DNA of 64,000 bases, from the NCBI RefSeq assembly GCF_019175385.1, contig NC_083339.1:31587637-31651636 (forward strand). The letters are read 5' to 3'. This document shows, piece after piece, positions 45,501 through 58,500 of this stretch. A program made the translations under genes and the position numbers. This stretch comes from Lycium barbarum. Lineage: Eukaryota > Streptophyta > Magnoliopsida > Solanales > Solanaceae. Under the pieces are notes generated by a model. It saw only the letters and a list, made by a program, of their open reading frames with translations, was not told where the DNA came from and did no database searches. Position 1 is the stretch's first letter. Every line of letters starts with the position of its first letter.

Positions 45501-47367
45501 ACAGTTGCGGAAACATGAACAAAATTATCCGACTCATGATCTCGAATTAGCTGCAGTTATTCATGCCTTAAAGATATGGAGGCATTATCTATACGGTGTG
45601 CACGTCGATATCTATACAGATCACAAGAGTCTTCAACATATTTTTAAGCAGAAGGAGTTGAACCTACGACAGAGGCGGTGGTTGGAATTGTTGAAGGATT
45701 ATGACGTGAATATTTTATACCACCCCGGGAAAGCGAATGTGGTAGCAGACGCGCTTAGCCGTCAATCAATGGGTAGTTTAAGTGAAGTCCCTTCAGAAAA
45801 GAAAGAAATGGTTCGTGAGCTCTATCAACTAGCAAATCTTGGGGTACGTGTAATTGATTCGGGTAAGGCAGGAATTAGTGTTAATGATCCTGCGGTCTCG
45901 CCCCTGAATGCGGAGATAAAAGAACGCCAGTACGAAGATCCAAAGATGTGTCATCACAGGGATGTATCCCGTGGGAAAGAGAAGTCTCCATTTGTAGTTT
46001 CCATATATGGGGTTCTTAGATACCGAGACAGACTGTGTGTCCCGGATGTGGCAAAATTACGCCAGCAAATTTTAGAAGAAGTGCATCATTCTCGGTATTC
46101 CATTCATCCAGGTACGACCAAAATGTATCACGATCTTAAATTGCTATATTGGTGGGATGGCATGAAACGAGACATAGCAGCATTTGTGGCGCAGTGTCCG
46201 AACTGCCAACAGGTGAAAGCAGAACATCAGATGCCAGGGGGCTTATTGCAGGCGATGGAAATTCCTACCTGGAAATGGGAGGAGATTAATATGGATTTTA
46301 TTGTGGCGTTACCCCGCTCCCGAGGAAAATATGACTCTATATGGGTGATAGTGGACAGACTCACGAAAGCAGCTCATTTCCTCCCAGTTAGAACCACGTA
46401 TTCAGCAGAAGACTATGCCAGGTTATATTTAAAGGAAATCGTGCGCCTTCATGGGATCCCTTTGGCCATTATTACAGACAGAGGGGCCCAGTTTACAGCT
46501 AAGTTTTGGAAATCTTTTCAAGAAGGGTTAGGTACTCAGGTCAAATTCAGCACAGCATTTCATCCACAAACGGACGGACAAGCCGAGCGCACCGTTCAGA
46601 CCTTGGAGGATATGCTCCGAGCGTGTGTGTTGGATTTTGGGGGTAGTTGGGACGAGCATTTACCCCTTATCGAATTTGCTTATAACAATAGCTAGCATTC
46701 CGGTATTCAAATGGCCCCGTATGAAGCCTTATATGGAAGGAAATGCAGATCTCCAATTGGATGGTTTAAAACCGGAGAATTACAATTGATAAGCCCCGAC
46801 TCGATCCAACAAGCAGTTGAAAAGGTTAAAGTGATTCAAGACCGACTGTTAACAGCTCAAAGTCGGCAAAAGTCGTATGCAGACAATCGCCGACGGGATT
46901 TAGAATTTCAGGAAAATGACTGGGTATTTCTGAAGGTATCGCCAATGAAAGGGGTGATGAGATTTGGCAAAAAGGGAAAGTTGAGCCCAAGATACATCGG
47001 ACCTTACAAAATTGTCCGTAAGGTGGGACAGGTAGCATATGAATTGGACCTACCTTCGGAGCTTGAATCAGTCCATCCGGTGTTCCATGTTTCGATGCTC
47101 CGCAAGTGTATCGGGGATCCTACAACAATAGTCCCGGTTGTCGATGTGCGGGTGACAGAGAAGCTGACATATGAAGAAGTACCTATTGCCATTTTGGATA
47201 GACAAATGCGAAGGCTCCGGAACAAAGAAGTAGCTTCAGTGAAAATCTAATGGCGAAACAGCAATCGAGAAGAAATGACTTGGGAAGCGGAGGAGAAGAT
47301 GAAATCCATGTACCCGCATTTGTTCCAGTCCCCGGAGGAGATTCAAGGTGAAGCGTCGACGATGTAA
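42593..47367 (+). pseudogene. gag-pol pseudogene of TEK-C
   Basis: Starts MPPKGKATAAQKGKATMKK at 42593. A missing T in the run before CGGGTCGAAG (about 42903) shifts the frame; everything after reads in one frame to TAA 47365-47367. The Gag core ends near 43380; the CCHC knuckle CYACGQVGHIMRDC lies near 43699. The protease motif reads LIDPDSTFS, so the DPG glycine is replaced by Asp. RT has [13 protein letters not shown] (about 44973), then RNase H (from about 45430), integrase (HHCC about 46085-46225, TDRGAQFT about 46475) and the chromodomain-like tail. Stops: 44485, 44638, 44683, 44773, 44890, 45325, 46693 and 47248; five fit C-to-T or G-to-A changes of CGA, CAG or TGG. Confidence 0.95.
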
Positions 47368-47535
47368 GGTATGTACACCTTAGTATTATGCTTTTAGTCG
47401 TGTGTGGCCATGGATGTGTTGATAGTGTGATGTAGCATTGTAAGGCCATGATATTGTGGGTTGCTGTGACAGGTTGGTAGAGTCAAATTACAAAGGAAAC
47501 TCTGGCAAAAATTTTTCTAAAATTCCCGAGTGTCG

Positions 47536-47555
47536 AACATTCGAGGACGAATGTT
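47536..47555 (+). other. Pre-PPT hairpin of TEK-C
   Basis: AACATTCG, AGGA, CGAATGTT: perfect 8-bp stem, followed at once by the polypurine tract. Confidence 0.9.
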
Positions 47556-47556
47556 C

Positions 47557-47570
47557 CAAAAGGGGGGAAG
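47557..47570 (+). other. Polypurine tract of TEK-C
   Basis: CAAAAGGGGGGAAG, 2 nt before the LTR start at 47573. Confidence 0.88.
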
Positions 47571-47572
47571 AA

Positions 47573-49787
47573 TGTTACACCTCGGAAATTTTTCCGTACT
47601 TGTGTGATGAGTAGAACAATGAAGGGCTTGAGTGGATGATGTTATATTAAGTTGGGAATGGCTAATTGTGAATTTTCGGAAATAAGAAGGTGGCGGAAAA
47701 TTTTCAGCACAGTGGTCGTAAAGGGCACTATACGGCCCGTAAAGTGGTTTACGGACCGTATAGTGCAATCGTCCTCCAGCTGTCCAAAAATTTCAAGTTT
47801 TGTCAAAGTGTTGAAATGGCTAAAAATGACTTGGGGGACGGCCCGTAAACTGGTTTATGGACCGTAAACCTCGGTCGTAAACTGTCATGTCCCTAAACCA
47901 AACTTTCTATTTTTGAAATGCTTAAAGACGATCGCGGAGGACGGACCGTAAACCACAATACGGTCCGTAAACTGTGGTTTACGACCACTGTTCATCCCGA
48001 CAATTTTTCATTAAAGATCAGTTTTGTGATTATTAAAAGGGACTTAGGCTTCATTACATTTCATTATTCATCCATACAACTCAAGAATGCTCTAGAACTC
48101 TCCAAATATTTCCTCCATAAGAATTCAAGAGAATCAAAGGGAACATCAAGATCAACACCACTAAGTTCATGAACACAAGTGTAAGAACGCATCAAAGGAT
48201 CATCTAAGTCAAGAAATCCTTCAAAGGGTGGAACTAGGGTTTTGGCTAAGTGAAGTATTTCAACTCAAGGCCTGTTCAATCATCATTTAAGGTATGTTTC
48301 ATGACTATACCACGTGATTCAAGGTATTGGAAGGCTTAGATACTTAAAACGTAGAAGAACATAGGAATGGGTCATGATTGAGTAAATGGTGTCACTATGG
48401 AATGGTAGTTGGATGGAATCATAGAAGTTGACGTGTTATAATTATGAATACGTTACAAATGGTGTATAGGTCATGATATAAGTGTTAAACTCAAAGGAAA
48501 TGCCGCCTAATTTTCTCTAGGGATAACGATGCGTTCTCATAGTCGATTAACTAATGTAATACGAATTCTCTCATGAAGGTGACGACGTGGTATCGAAGGA
48601 TAATAAGTGGAAAACAACTTAGCTAAACGATAAGGTATGTTGATCTAGTTCTTTCTTTCCAATGGCATGAATCTTATAGTCCGAATTACCATCTTTCCAT
48701 GAGCTTCTACATTCCAAAAAGTTAAATGTCTATATGAGATAAGTTATACGATATGATGATGTTAGTCCTTGCCTACACTCACCTTATGTACTAGTCCTTT
48801 CAAGGTGAGGCAGAATGTCCGTAATTGCTCCATAAAGTCATCGGGGGGGGAGGGGGGGTCACGACCTTAGGTCACCCCGATAGAGTAAAGTTGTTCTCAA
48901 ACCTTACGCATGTGTTATGATAAGATAAGTATTTTACAATAAGTACATTATTATGATTATTTTATGATAAGAATGGCATGAGCATTGCATATCGGGCCTA
49001 GTCGGCCGGGCAGACACCGCTTTGGAGGGCGGCGATACGGATACACCACGACCTTCGGGCGTGGGTAGACACCACTAGTGGGCGGCATGAGATGGTACCC
49101 CGGACGCGGGAGGCCTGGACGCGGGCTTATATTATTGATTATCACACCGTTCCGACATGGGCGGGCAGCTTGCATATGATGCATACATGTTACGATGATA
49201 AGTATGAGTAAGACAGGATGCATTATACCATTTATGATTATCGGTCAGATCCATATGCTTTATATTGATGCTCTCATTATATTATTGATGCCTTTCTTCA
49301 TTGTTCATGCCTCTCATACTCAGTACAATATTCGTACTGACGTCCCTTCTTTGGACGCTGCGTTTATGCCCACAGGTAGACAGGGAGACGAGCTTGATCT
49401 AGATACTTAGGAGCTGTCAGCTGTTGAGAGCACTCCATTGTTCGGAGGTGCTTGTGATTTCCCTTTTGGTACATATGTATATATATATTTTGGACATGAC
49501 GGAGTCTTGTTCCGTCCATTGTATAGTATGTCAGTAGAGGCTCGTAGATGCGTAGTGTGGGTATCATGGTCTCACATCTTTCATGTATACGTGCACTCAT
49601 TATTTTGGTGTACCAAACCTTTCTATATACACAAGTGTTTATGTTTCCATATAAGTTATGATCTTTTTCCATGTTTTAAGCATAAATGTGATGATAAGGC
49701 ATTAATCGGGTAAGAAGGGTAATAGAGCGAGCGGTGCTCGGCGGTTAGCCCCGGGTACCTGTCGCGGCCCCTAGCTGGGTCGTGACA
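47573..49787 (+). repeat. 3' LTR of TEK-C
   Basis: 2215 bp, closely matching 40175-42388 with scattered substitutions. The G tract here is G8-A-G7 (48843-48858). Donor consensus at 48292; intact conserved hairpin CTCAGTAC/GTACTGAC at about 49320. Confidence 0.95.
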
Positions 49788-49792
49788 CCATG

Positions 49793-52136
49793 AGAGGTCG
49801 CGTAGGACGAGGCAGACTAGACTGGTGAAGAGACAGAGAGTGCATCACAGCTCGGAAATTAGGATAGGCTCGAGTAGCGTTTGGAAGTATTTTATGGGCA
49901 AGTTGGTAGTAATTATATATATACATATATGAATGCGTATGATATCTCATATGTGATTGTATCGGTGGACATGTGAGTCCCAGCAACCGGCGCTACGGTA
50001 AAGAAGGCGTTAATCAAGCAAGGGTACCGAAGTTCAAGTGACAGCAAAAATAAATGGTACAAGTGTTACAAGGTAAGTTGATGTCACTTTCACTACAGGT
50101 CAAGATTGGAAAATTCTAACACAACGATATTTGGGAAAAGAAAGAGAGTGAGTAAATGTAAGGCAGGGAAATCAAAATGTCAGAAAAAGGTGCAAAGTAA
50201 GAAACCTCAGTGAGTGAGCCCTCGAGAGAAACTACCGGCAAAGCACGAGGCTACTTGGGTAAAAACTCAAAGATAGGTACGTGAAAAGGATAAAGTGTGG
50301 TAATATGGAACAAAGGAGGAATGTGAAGTAAGAAAGAGAATGATAAAGCCTTGTGACAATGTTAGGAGATTTAGGCCCTCGAAAGGTATATAAAGGAATA
50401 AATGTGCAGCCGCATTAATGTGATTGCTTCGGACATGGAAGTGTTTTCCTGAAAGGACGACTTAGAAATGAAACGGATTTGCGAGCTAAAAGTAAAAAAA
50501 AAAATCACAAACTTCAGAGCCGATGCCATAAATGGAAAAAGAAGAAAAGTGTTCGAGGAGGAAGGAATAAACCCAAGGAAGGTCAAGGATGAAAGTAGGA
50601 AAAGTATACTAATGGGTTGGTCGAAGGAAAAGGAGAGCATTTAGGAGTGGAGTAACTAGAAATCTTTAACCATGGGAGTAAGAAGGATACCTTAGCGAGC
50701 TAGCAATAGGAACTCGATTACGCACAAAGGAAAGAAAGACATATGGTAAAAAGTTTCGATATGTTGTGCATAGAGTTGGAAAGAAAGATGAGGAGTAAGG
50801 TATAAACGAAGACTTCACAAAAGGACTGTTGGCGTATAAGGAGCCCCTTAAAGGGGGGGAGACCATATTATATTAGGCTTAAAAGGAATCACAATATTTT
50901 CAAGCGCCAGAAAAGGAAATTTATTAGCTCGGGGCCAGAGTTCAAAACATATCGGCGTATCAGGAAAATACATGAAAGAAGTAGAAACAACTTGACAATG
51001 ACTGTACCGTGAGGCCGACATGAAGGGAAATGATGAAAGATACCTTAAGAGAATGCTTCATATCAACATGAATTATGATATGTTTATGCCATGATTTGAA
51101 TTCCTCACATTGGGCAAATTGGCGCCGTACCTAAGTACGCAGCGACATGTCGTAAAGAGTAATAAAAAGAGCAAGAAAATGGCTACAAGCTAAGTGCACA
51201 AAGGATAATGGAGGAAATGATAGGATTCAAAGGATATTTCAGACAACAACGACTATTATAATGAAAGTACCAACAATTGGTAGACGGGAAATTTTTGAAA
51301 GAAGGAAAGAACGCAGTGTCTATGAATGAAATAAAAGATGTTCATCGGATACTAGAAAATAGTTCATGAACCTTTGATTATACGGAGCATGAGAATATAT
51401 GCTATGGAATTATATGAACCACCAACGTGAAGCGATGCTCGATCATATTTGTAAGGAATCCGCACCGGAGAGCCAACAAGAAATAACGATGGACGAAACG
51501 AGCGCCAATACAAAGAAATCAAAGACAAGTATACTTGTGTCGAGAAATGTGAGAGAAGGAAATAAAGAAAAAGTTGTAGTAAGAATTCAAAGATGTTGCG
51601 AACTAAGAGGCTAAGTGAACTTGGATCATAAGTTACCATAAGTGTAACTGGACTGCGAAGGATAATAAATAAAGAGACATTTCGTACATACGTTTTTGGA
51701 TGAATATTTAGAATGAAGGATTAAAAAGGGATAGTGACAAAGGCATAAAGAAACAGGGAGCGAAGAAAAGAGAACACCAAAGGCCAATGGATATTTATAG
51801 CAGGGTAAGCGAGACGACAATACCGTAGATAAAATAAGGGCAAGGAACAGCCTGTGGCCATATTGGATCGTTAAGTGAAGGTTACGTACCAAAACATGAC
51901 TTCTATTAAGGCATTGTGACGAAACAGTAACAGAGAAGAGATGACCTGGGAAGGACAAGGATAATGACTTGGCGCAGTGGATTGGAAAACCCATGATACG
52001 GAATAAGGACTCATGTAAAGACCGAGAAGTTCGATTATAAAAGAAATAGGGTAAAAGATAAGGAATGGGCATGAAGAAAAGGACAACTGTAGAAGGGACC
52101 CTCCCGAAGTAATATAACACCCCATGAGGCCAGTTG
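49793..52136 (+). other. LRD-B internal region, 3' part
   Basis: About 2.3 kb, purine-rich on the plus strand, without any convincing reading frame. The only recognisable protein trace is at about 51890-51955, where TSIKAL-stop-RNSNREEMTWEG matches the chromodomain-like tail of Tekay pol. This ties LRD-B to a Tekay ancestor. Confidence 0.75.
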
Positions 52137-52170
52137 AACATTCGAGGACGAATGTTTTAAAGGGGGGGAA
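52137..52170 (+). other. Pre-PPT hairpin and polypurine tract of LRD-B
   Basis: AACATTCG, AGGA, CGAATGTT (52137-52156), then TTAAAGGGGGGGAA ending just before the LTR at 52173. Confidence 0.9.
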
Positions 52171-52172
52171 GA

Positions 52173-55100
52173 TGTTATATCCCGTATTTCGTACATTCGG
52201 ATATTTCAAGGAAGTTGTGGTAATTTAAGGGCAAGACTATTTTCCAAAATTATTTTAATATACAAGTTGTTTATTAGTATGGAAATATTGAGAAAGGCTA
52301 AGGGTAAAAAGGGAAATTCGCAAAGTGGCTCATGGTAATATTATGGAAGGCTAGGGGTAAAACAGGAATTTCACAAAGAACTCAAGAAAGTTCTTGAAGG
52401 GCCAGGTGGCCATCCAAGTGGGGTGGGCTTCGGCCCACATGGATGAATTATGCATACATATATATATGACTTATTAGTCATATTTCCCACCACAAATTCA
52501 AGAAGCTTGGAGAAGAAAAAGAAGAAGAGGGTGTTCGGCCATGGCACCAAAAATTGAGCCATGGAAAATTGATCAAGAAAAATTATTTTCTTCTAGTATT
52601 CCAACCAAGTGGAACGTCCCTAACAACATGGAGTGATTGTTGGAGTAAGCAAAACATTTGTTGTGCAAATTGTGAACCTAGCCGAGCAAGAAGAGATAAG
52701 TGGAGAAAGGTATGTGCTCAATCTTCTTTTACATGTGTTATAGATGATTTATGCATGTTGTTGTATGTAGAAATGGGTGAAATTCATGAAATATGTATGT
52801 GTATGGTGTGGCCGAATGGAGGTGGTGATTGTGTAGATATGATGAATTGATTTTATTTAGTATTTTGATTGTTATAGATGCGGATTCCATGATGAAAATG
52901 AAGGTTTGATGAATTGAAGTGAATTTGGAATCATTGTGGGGTTGTTGAAGGAGTTAGTGTGACATTAGTATGGTTTCTTATATTTGTAGGAATGATATTG
53001 CTAATGTGTAGGTTGTAAATATAATTCAAGAATTTGGAAGTGAGACATGTGTTTGAAAGATTGTAAGTTGGGTTGTTGTGATTGAATTTGAAAGAAGGAA
53101 ATAGGTTGTTATTGTTCTTGTTGAATTTGGAAGGTTTCGGGTGAAGTAGTATGTTGATTGGGTTGTTTTAAATATTATGTGAATTGAATTGAATATAAAT
53201 GAAATGTCGTTGAATTGTATGACAAAGGTTGTTGTTGATAGAATGCTTCTTGAATTGATTGTTGATGTTGTTGGCATGATTGTTGGTATTGTTGTTGATA
53301 AATTGGCCGAGTTGCATTCTCGGGTTTGTTGTTGATAAATTGGTCGAGTTAGATTCTCGGGGATGGTGTATTTACAGGGGAGATGCTGCCGAAATTTCGG
53401 CAGATTATGAATGAGTTCATTTGAAGAACTAAAACAAGTATATGATGATGAATCTAATGATTATGTAAATTCTTTTAAATGTAGACTAGCAAGCTTGGGT
53501 AAATAAGCGTAGCTAATAGGACGTGGAATAGGTATGTAAAGCTTACCCTTTCTTTCTTTTGGCATGATCTTTGTGAAACCAACATGACAAAGTATATGTA
53601 TGATTTCAAAGAAACTCCCATTCTTAGAGCCACTAGGATGGCTAACGTTCTTGATTGCCATAAGCTGTTTCATATGGTTTGATGCGTATCTATGATGTCC
53701 GAAGTTCTATTTGACATGTTTCTGAATGGCATTCAAGAGACAATTGATATGGCTAATGTTTTGATTTCCAAGTGATGGTACGTTTGATTATTCCATTGAG
53801 TCTTTGATATATTTTGATACGTACATACGGTTCTAAAAGCTCTATCTGATTTGATCCATAACGATATTCGAAAGGTACCTAACATGATTGTTGCTTTGAT
53901 TTTCCCAAAAATGGCTTCTGAAACGTTCGTAGAAGGTTCTGTACTTCAAACGCTCATAACTTTCTTATACTAAATCGGATTGACCCGAAACTTGTTTCTG
54001 AGCCTTCAGGTGTCGGTAAGTATACTTGTCCATCGGGTCTTAGAATTGATTTATATGCATATGGTTTCTCACTAGTCTGCTCATGCGTACTACTATTAAT
54101 CATTCGCCGAGTCCCGGGCCGGTTATGTCATTGTGCGCACTATGTTATACTCGGCATTATATTAATATATGGATCGGGCTGCACGTTCCGCAGCAATATA
54201 TATATGGATCGGACTGCACGTTCCGCAGCAATATATTTATGGATCGGGCGGAACGTTCCTCGGCACTAATATATTATATTTATGGATCGGGCCGAACGTT
54301 CCTCGGCACTAATATATTATATTTATGGATCGGGCCGTACGTTCCTCGGCACTATTATATTGATTTATGGATACGGCTGTACGTCCCACAGCACTATCAG
54401 TTATATGCATGTATGATAGATGATGTCGACATATATGATGACTCCACTCACTGCGTCCCTCTCTAGAGGGCCGGGATCTATTATATGTATATGTATATGA
54501 TGACATATGATGTCGGCACGCATGATCTGTGTTTGGAAAGTAAGTATTTTGGTACTCTGGAGGATTTACTCATTTTCTGTACTTCTTCTGACATATGACA
54601 TCGGTATGCATGATTTACGTTCGGAAAATAAGCACCTTGGTATTCTAGCTAATGTACTTACTTTATGTACCGTTGTTCCGGTTATGTTTTCGCTTTCTGT
54701 ATTTTATGCCTTACATACTCAGTACATATTCCGTACTGACCCCCTTTCTTAGGGGACTGCGTTTCATGCCGCGCAGGTACACCCATATGAGTAGAAGCCA
54801 CTACAGAAGATGTTCCAGCGAAGTAGGCAAGCTCCATTTGGCCCTGGAGTGTTGCCGAGTCAGAGTATTATGCTATGATGTCTTGGCTGAGATTAGAGAC
54901 CTTGCAGACAGAGTCGTGGGTATAGAAAGTCAGTCTTATAAGCGGCTCTGTAAGCCGATGTACTAATATGCTTTATGTTACAGATTCCATGTGATAACAG
55001 ATTGTACTTAACTTAAGAACGATGAAGAGAATGTTTCTGAAAGTCTTTCCTATGTGTTTCATTCTGATTTGATTTAAAAGTCCGAAGAGATTATGTGTGT

Positions 55101-55178
55101 ACTAAGAGTAAGAGGGTTCGCTTGGCCCTAAATAAGGGTCGGGTGCCCATCACACCCTAGTGAGATTAGGGTGTGACA
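52173..55178 (+). repeat. 3' LTR of LRD-B
   Basis: TGTTATATCCCG to GGGTGTGACA, 3006 bp, the fullest copy of this LTR in the window. Donor consensus GAAAG|GTATGT at 52710; hairpin array at 54165-54400; conserved double hairpin at about 54714-54780. Confidence 0.93.
54165..54400. repeat. Tandem hairpin repeat in LRD-B 3' LTR, six units
   Basis: Units with arms GCTGC/GCAGC, ACTGC/GCAGC, GCGGA/TCGGC, GCCGA/TCGGC, GCCGT/TCGGC and GCTGT/ACAGC around a loop ACGTTCC or ACGTCCC. One unit fewer than the other two copies. Confidence 0.88.
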
Positions 55179-58100
55179 CGCCTATACATTTGCGAAGCAT
55201 TGACACATGAAAAACTGGATGTACTGCTTCCAAATCAGCTGGTAGGTCTAACTCGTAGGCAACCTGGCCTACTCTACGGATAATCTGATAAGGTCCAATA
55301 TATCTCGGGCTTAGCTTCCCTTTCCTGCCAAATCTCATAACACCCTTCATGGGCGACACCTTCAGGAACACCCAGTCACCAACCTGAAACTCTAAGTGTC
55401 GACGTCAATTATCTACATATGATTTCTGCCGACTCTGGGCTGCTAGTAATCTCTCCTGAATGAGCTTCACTTTATCAATAGCCTGCTGAATTATGTCTGG
55501 GCCTATCAGCTTGGTCTCACCAACATCAAACTAGCCAATAGGTTATCTGCACTTCCTCCTATACAAGGCCTCATATGGTGCCATCTGAATACCCGAATGG
55601 TAGCTGTTATTATAGGCGAACTCAATAAGTGGCAAATGATCATCCCAGATACCCCTGAAATCAATAACACAGGCCAGTAACATATCTTGTAGTGTCTGAA
55701 TGGTACGCTCGGCCTGTCCGTCAGTCTGAGGGTGAAATGCTTTGCTGAGACTCACTTGTGTCCCCAATCCCTCCTGGAAGGATCTCCAGAAGTTAGCTGT
55801 GAACTGGGCTCTTCAATCAGAGATAATAGCTATGGGAACCCCGTGAAGTCTCACTATCTCCTTAAGGTACAACCTGGCATAATCCTCAGCTGAATATGTA
55901 GTCCTGACTGGAAGAAAGTGGGCTGATTTTGTCAATCTATCAACGATGACCCAAATAGAGTCATATTTTTGCGGAGTGCGAGGTAAACCTGTGACGAAGT
56001 CCATATTGATCACCTCCCATTTCCAGGTCGGAATCTCCATCTCCTGTAATAGTCCCCCAGGTTTCTGGTGCTCGATCTTAACCTGTTGACAATTCAGACA
56101 TTGAGTAACAAACTCTGCTATATCCCTCTTCATGCCATCCCACCAATACAAGCATCTGAGGTCATGATACATCTTCGTTGACCTTGGATAAACAGAATAA
56201 CGGGTATAGTGTGCCTCTCCCATCACCTGTTGTCGTAACCCTGCAACCTCAGGTACACATAATCTACCTTTGTATCGTAGCACTCCGTCAGGTGCAACCT
56301 CAAATAGGGTTTCTTCCTTTTGACGAGCTGCATCCCTATGATGTACAAGAATAGGGTCCTCGTACTAGTGTCTCTTTATCTCTTCTATGATAGAGGACTC
56401 AGAAACTCCCCGAACAGAAACCCTGCCATTATCAGAATCAGCCAAACGGACTCCCAAATTAGCTAACTGGCGAATCTCACGGACTATCTCCTTCTACTCT
56501 GGTTGTACGTCTGCCAAGCTACCCATAGATCTACGGTTGAGTGCATCTGCTACAACATTTGCTTTCCCTGGATGGTATAGAATGTCAACATCATAGTCCT
56601 TCAGCAACTCTAGCCACCGCCTCTGCCGCAAATTCAGCTCCTTCTGCTTAAAGATGTACTGGAGACTCTTATGATCTGTATAAATGTCAACATGCACACC
56701 ATATAAATAATGTCTCCATATTTTTAAAGCATGAATCACCGCTGCTAACTCCAGATCATGGGTAGGATAATTTCTTTCGTGCTTTCTGAGCTGTCGGGAG
56801 GCATAGGCTATAACTTTGCCATGCTGCATCAACACACAACCTAACCCAACACCGGAAGCATCACAATAAATGACATAGCCATCTGATCCCTCAGGAAGAG
56901 TTAGGACTGGGGCCGTAGTCAACCTATATTTCAGCAACTGGAAGCTCCGCTCACAAGCGTCGGTCCACTGGAACTTAGCTGCCTTCTGGGTTAGCCTTGT
57001 TAAAGGCGCTGAAATTGAGGCAAACTTCTCTACGAACCTTCTGCAATACCCTGCTAGTCCCAGAAAATCGCGTACTTCAGTTGGTGTCGTAGGTCTAGGC
57101 CAAGTCTTCACCGCCTCGATCTTCTGTGTATCTACCCGAATGCCGTCAGCTCCAATAATATGCCCCAAGAATGCTACTGCAGTTAACCAGAATTCACATT
57201 TGGAGAACTTAGCATACAATTTATGGTGCTGAAGCACCCTAAGTACCGCCCTCAAATGATCTGCATGCTCCTCTTATGATCGTGAATAAACCATAATATC
57301 ATCAATGAATACAATCACGAACAGGTCAGGGAATGGCTTGAATACTCGGTTCATCAAATCCATAAACACTGCTGGAGCATTATTCAACCCAAAGGACATC
57401 ACTCTAAACTCGTAGTGCCCGTATCGGGTTCTGAATGCAGTCTTTGGAATGTCTGTCTCCTTTACCCGCACCTGATGATAACCTGACCGCAAGTCTATCT
57501 TCGAGAAACACTTAGCACCCTGCAACTGGTCAAATAAATCATCGATCCTGGGGAGGGGGTACCTGTTCTTTATTGTTACTTTATGCAGCTACCTATAATC
57601 TACACATTCGCAGCGACCCATCATTCTTCCTCACAAATAGCACTGGTGCTCCCCAAGGTGGTGTACTGGGCCTGATGAAGCCCTTTTCTAATAAATCTCT
57701 CAGCTGCTCCTTCAGTTCCTTCAGTTCTGCAGGTGCCATTCTGTAAGGAGGAATAGATATGGGCTGAGTGTCTGGCAATACATCTATAGTGAACTCTATC
57801 TCACGCTCAGGAGGAAGGCCTGGAAGTTCATCTGGGAATACATCGGGAAACTCGCTAACTACCGGCACTGATTGAAAAGTCGGCGCCTCTGCCTTCAGGT
57901 CGTGTACCCGTACCAGATGATAAATATAACCCTTTCTGACCATCTTCCTTGCCTTGAGGTATGAAATGAACTTACCCCTCGGCGATGTTGTATTTCCCAT
58001 CCACTCCATAACTGGCTCTCCTGGGAACTGAAATCGGACTATCTTGCCTCTACAATCAACGTTAGCATAACAAGAAGCTAACCAATCCATACCAATAATA

Positions 58101-58500
58101 ACTTCAAACTCAGTCATATCTAGCTCTATCAAATCTGCCTTGGTGCAACGACTATATATGATCACCGAACAATCTCTAAATACTTGTCTTGCTATAACAG
58201 AATCTCCTACTGGTGTAGCTACCTCAAATGGTTCAATCAATTCAGGTTTTATCCCAATTCTAATAGCAACATATGGAGAAATATACGATAATGTGGAACC
58301 TGGGTCTATCAATGCATACACGTCTCGAGAGAAAACCGATAACGTACCTGTAACCACATTAGGTGACGCCTCCTGATCCTGTCTACTGGCCAAAGCATAT
58401 ATGCGGTTCGAAGGACCGCTAGAACTACAAGCTCCGCCACGACCTCTACCACGACCTGCTGGTGCCTGAAAACCTTGCCCTCCAGGGCTCATCACTACAG
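55179..58500 (-). pseudogene. pol pseudogene of TEK-D, main part (PR-RT-RH-IN)
   Basis: Read on the minus strand from 58495 down. Protease LIDPGSTLSY is intact in a long frame to 57593, where a 2-nt loss after DGSLRMC shifts the frame. RT core 57525-57274 has [14 protein letters not shown], then a stop. RT end plus RNase H ([15 protein letters not shown]) is 57255-56494; the integrase zinc finger and first catalytic Asp are 56283-55813; [13 protein letters not shown] is 55767-55543; the tail runs to MLRKCIG at the LRD-B junction. Stops and frameshifts separate each block. It continues at 36606-36246 across the insertion. Confidence 0.92.

Larger units (their letters stand above)
40175..49787 (+). 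mobile_element. TEK-C: complete-length Tekay element, 9613 bp
   Basis: LTRs of 2214 and 2215 bp, primer site, gag-pol, pre-PPT hairpin and polypurine tract. A perfect target duplication CCATG is at 40170-40174 and 49788-49792. It is inserted in LRD-B in the same orientation. The gag-pol has one frameshift and eight stops. Confidence 0.96.
36224..55178. other. Composite insertion interval: distal TEK-D pol, LRD-B and nested TEK-C
   Basis: 36224-36606 is the distal pol of TEK-D; 36607-55178 is LRD-B (18572 bp with insert), which contains TEK-C at 40175-49787. Removing TEK-C and one target duplication leaves LRD-B at 8954 bp. Given as a map aid. Confidence 0.9.
36607..55178 (+). mobile_element. 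LRD-B: non-autonomous LARD-like element, interrupted by TEK-C
   Basis: LTRs 36607-39170 and 52173-55178, Met-tRNA primer site, pre-PPT hairpin and polypurine tract frame an internal region of about 3.4 kb without gag, RT or integrase. The only pol trace is near the end (51905-51955, RNSNREEMTWEG after a stop). The leader after the primer site is Tekay-like. It probably depends on enzymes of related elements (inference). Flanks CGCCA (left) and CGCCT (right) are a 5-bp target duplication with one mutation. Confidence 0.88.

Noticed and set aside
50371..52209. Minus-strand ORFs rich in Phe, Leu and Ser (possible membrane proteins)
   Set aside because: They are antisense to a purine-rich stretch of LRD-B, which makes hydrophobic-looking peptides by composition alone. 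No conserved frame.
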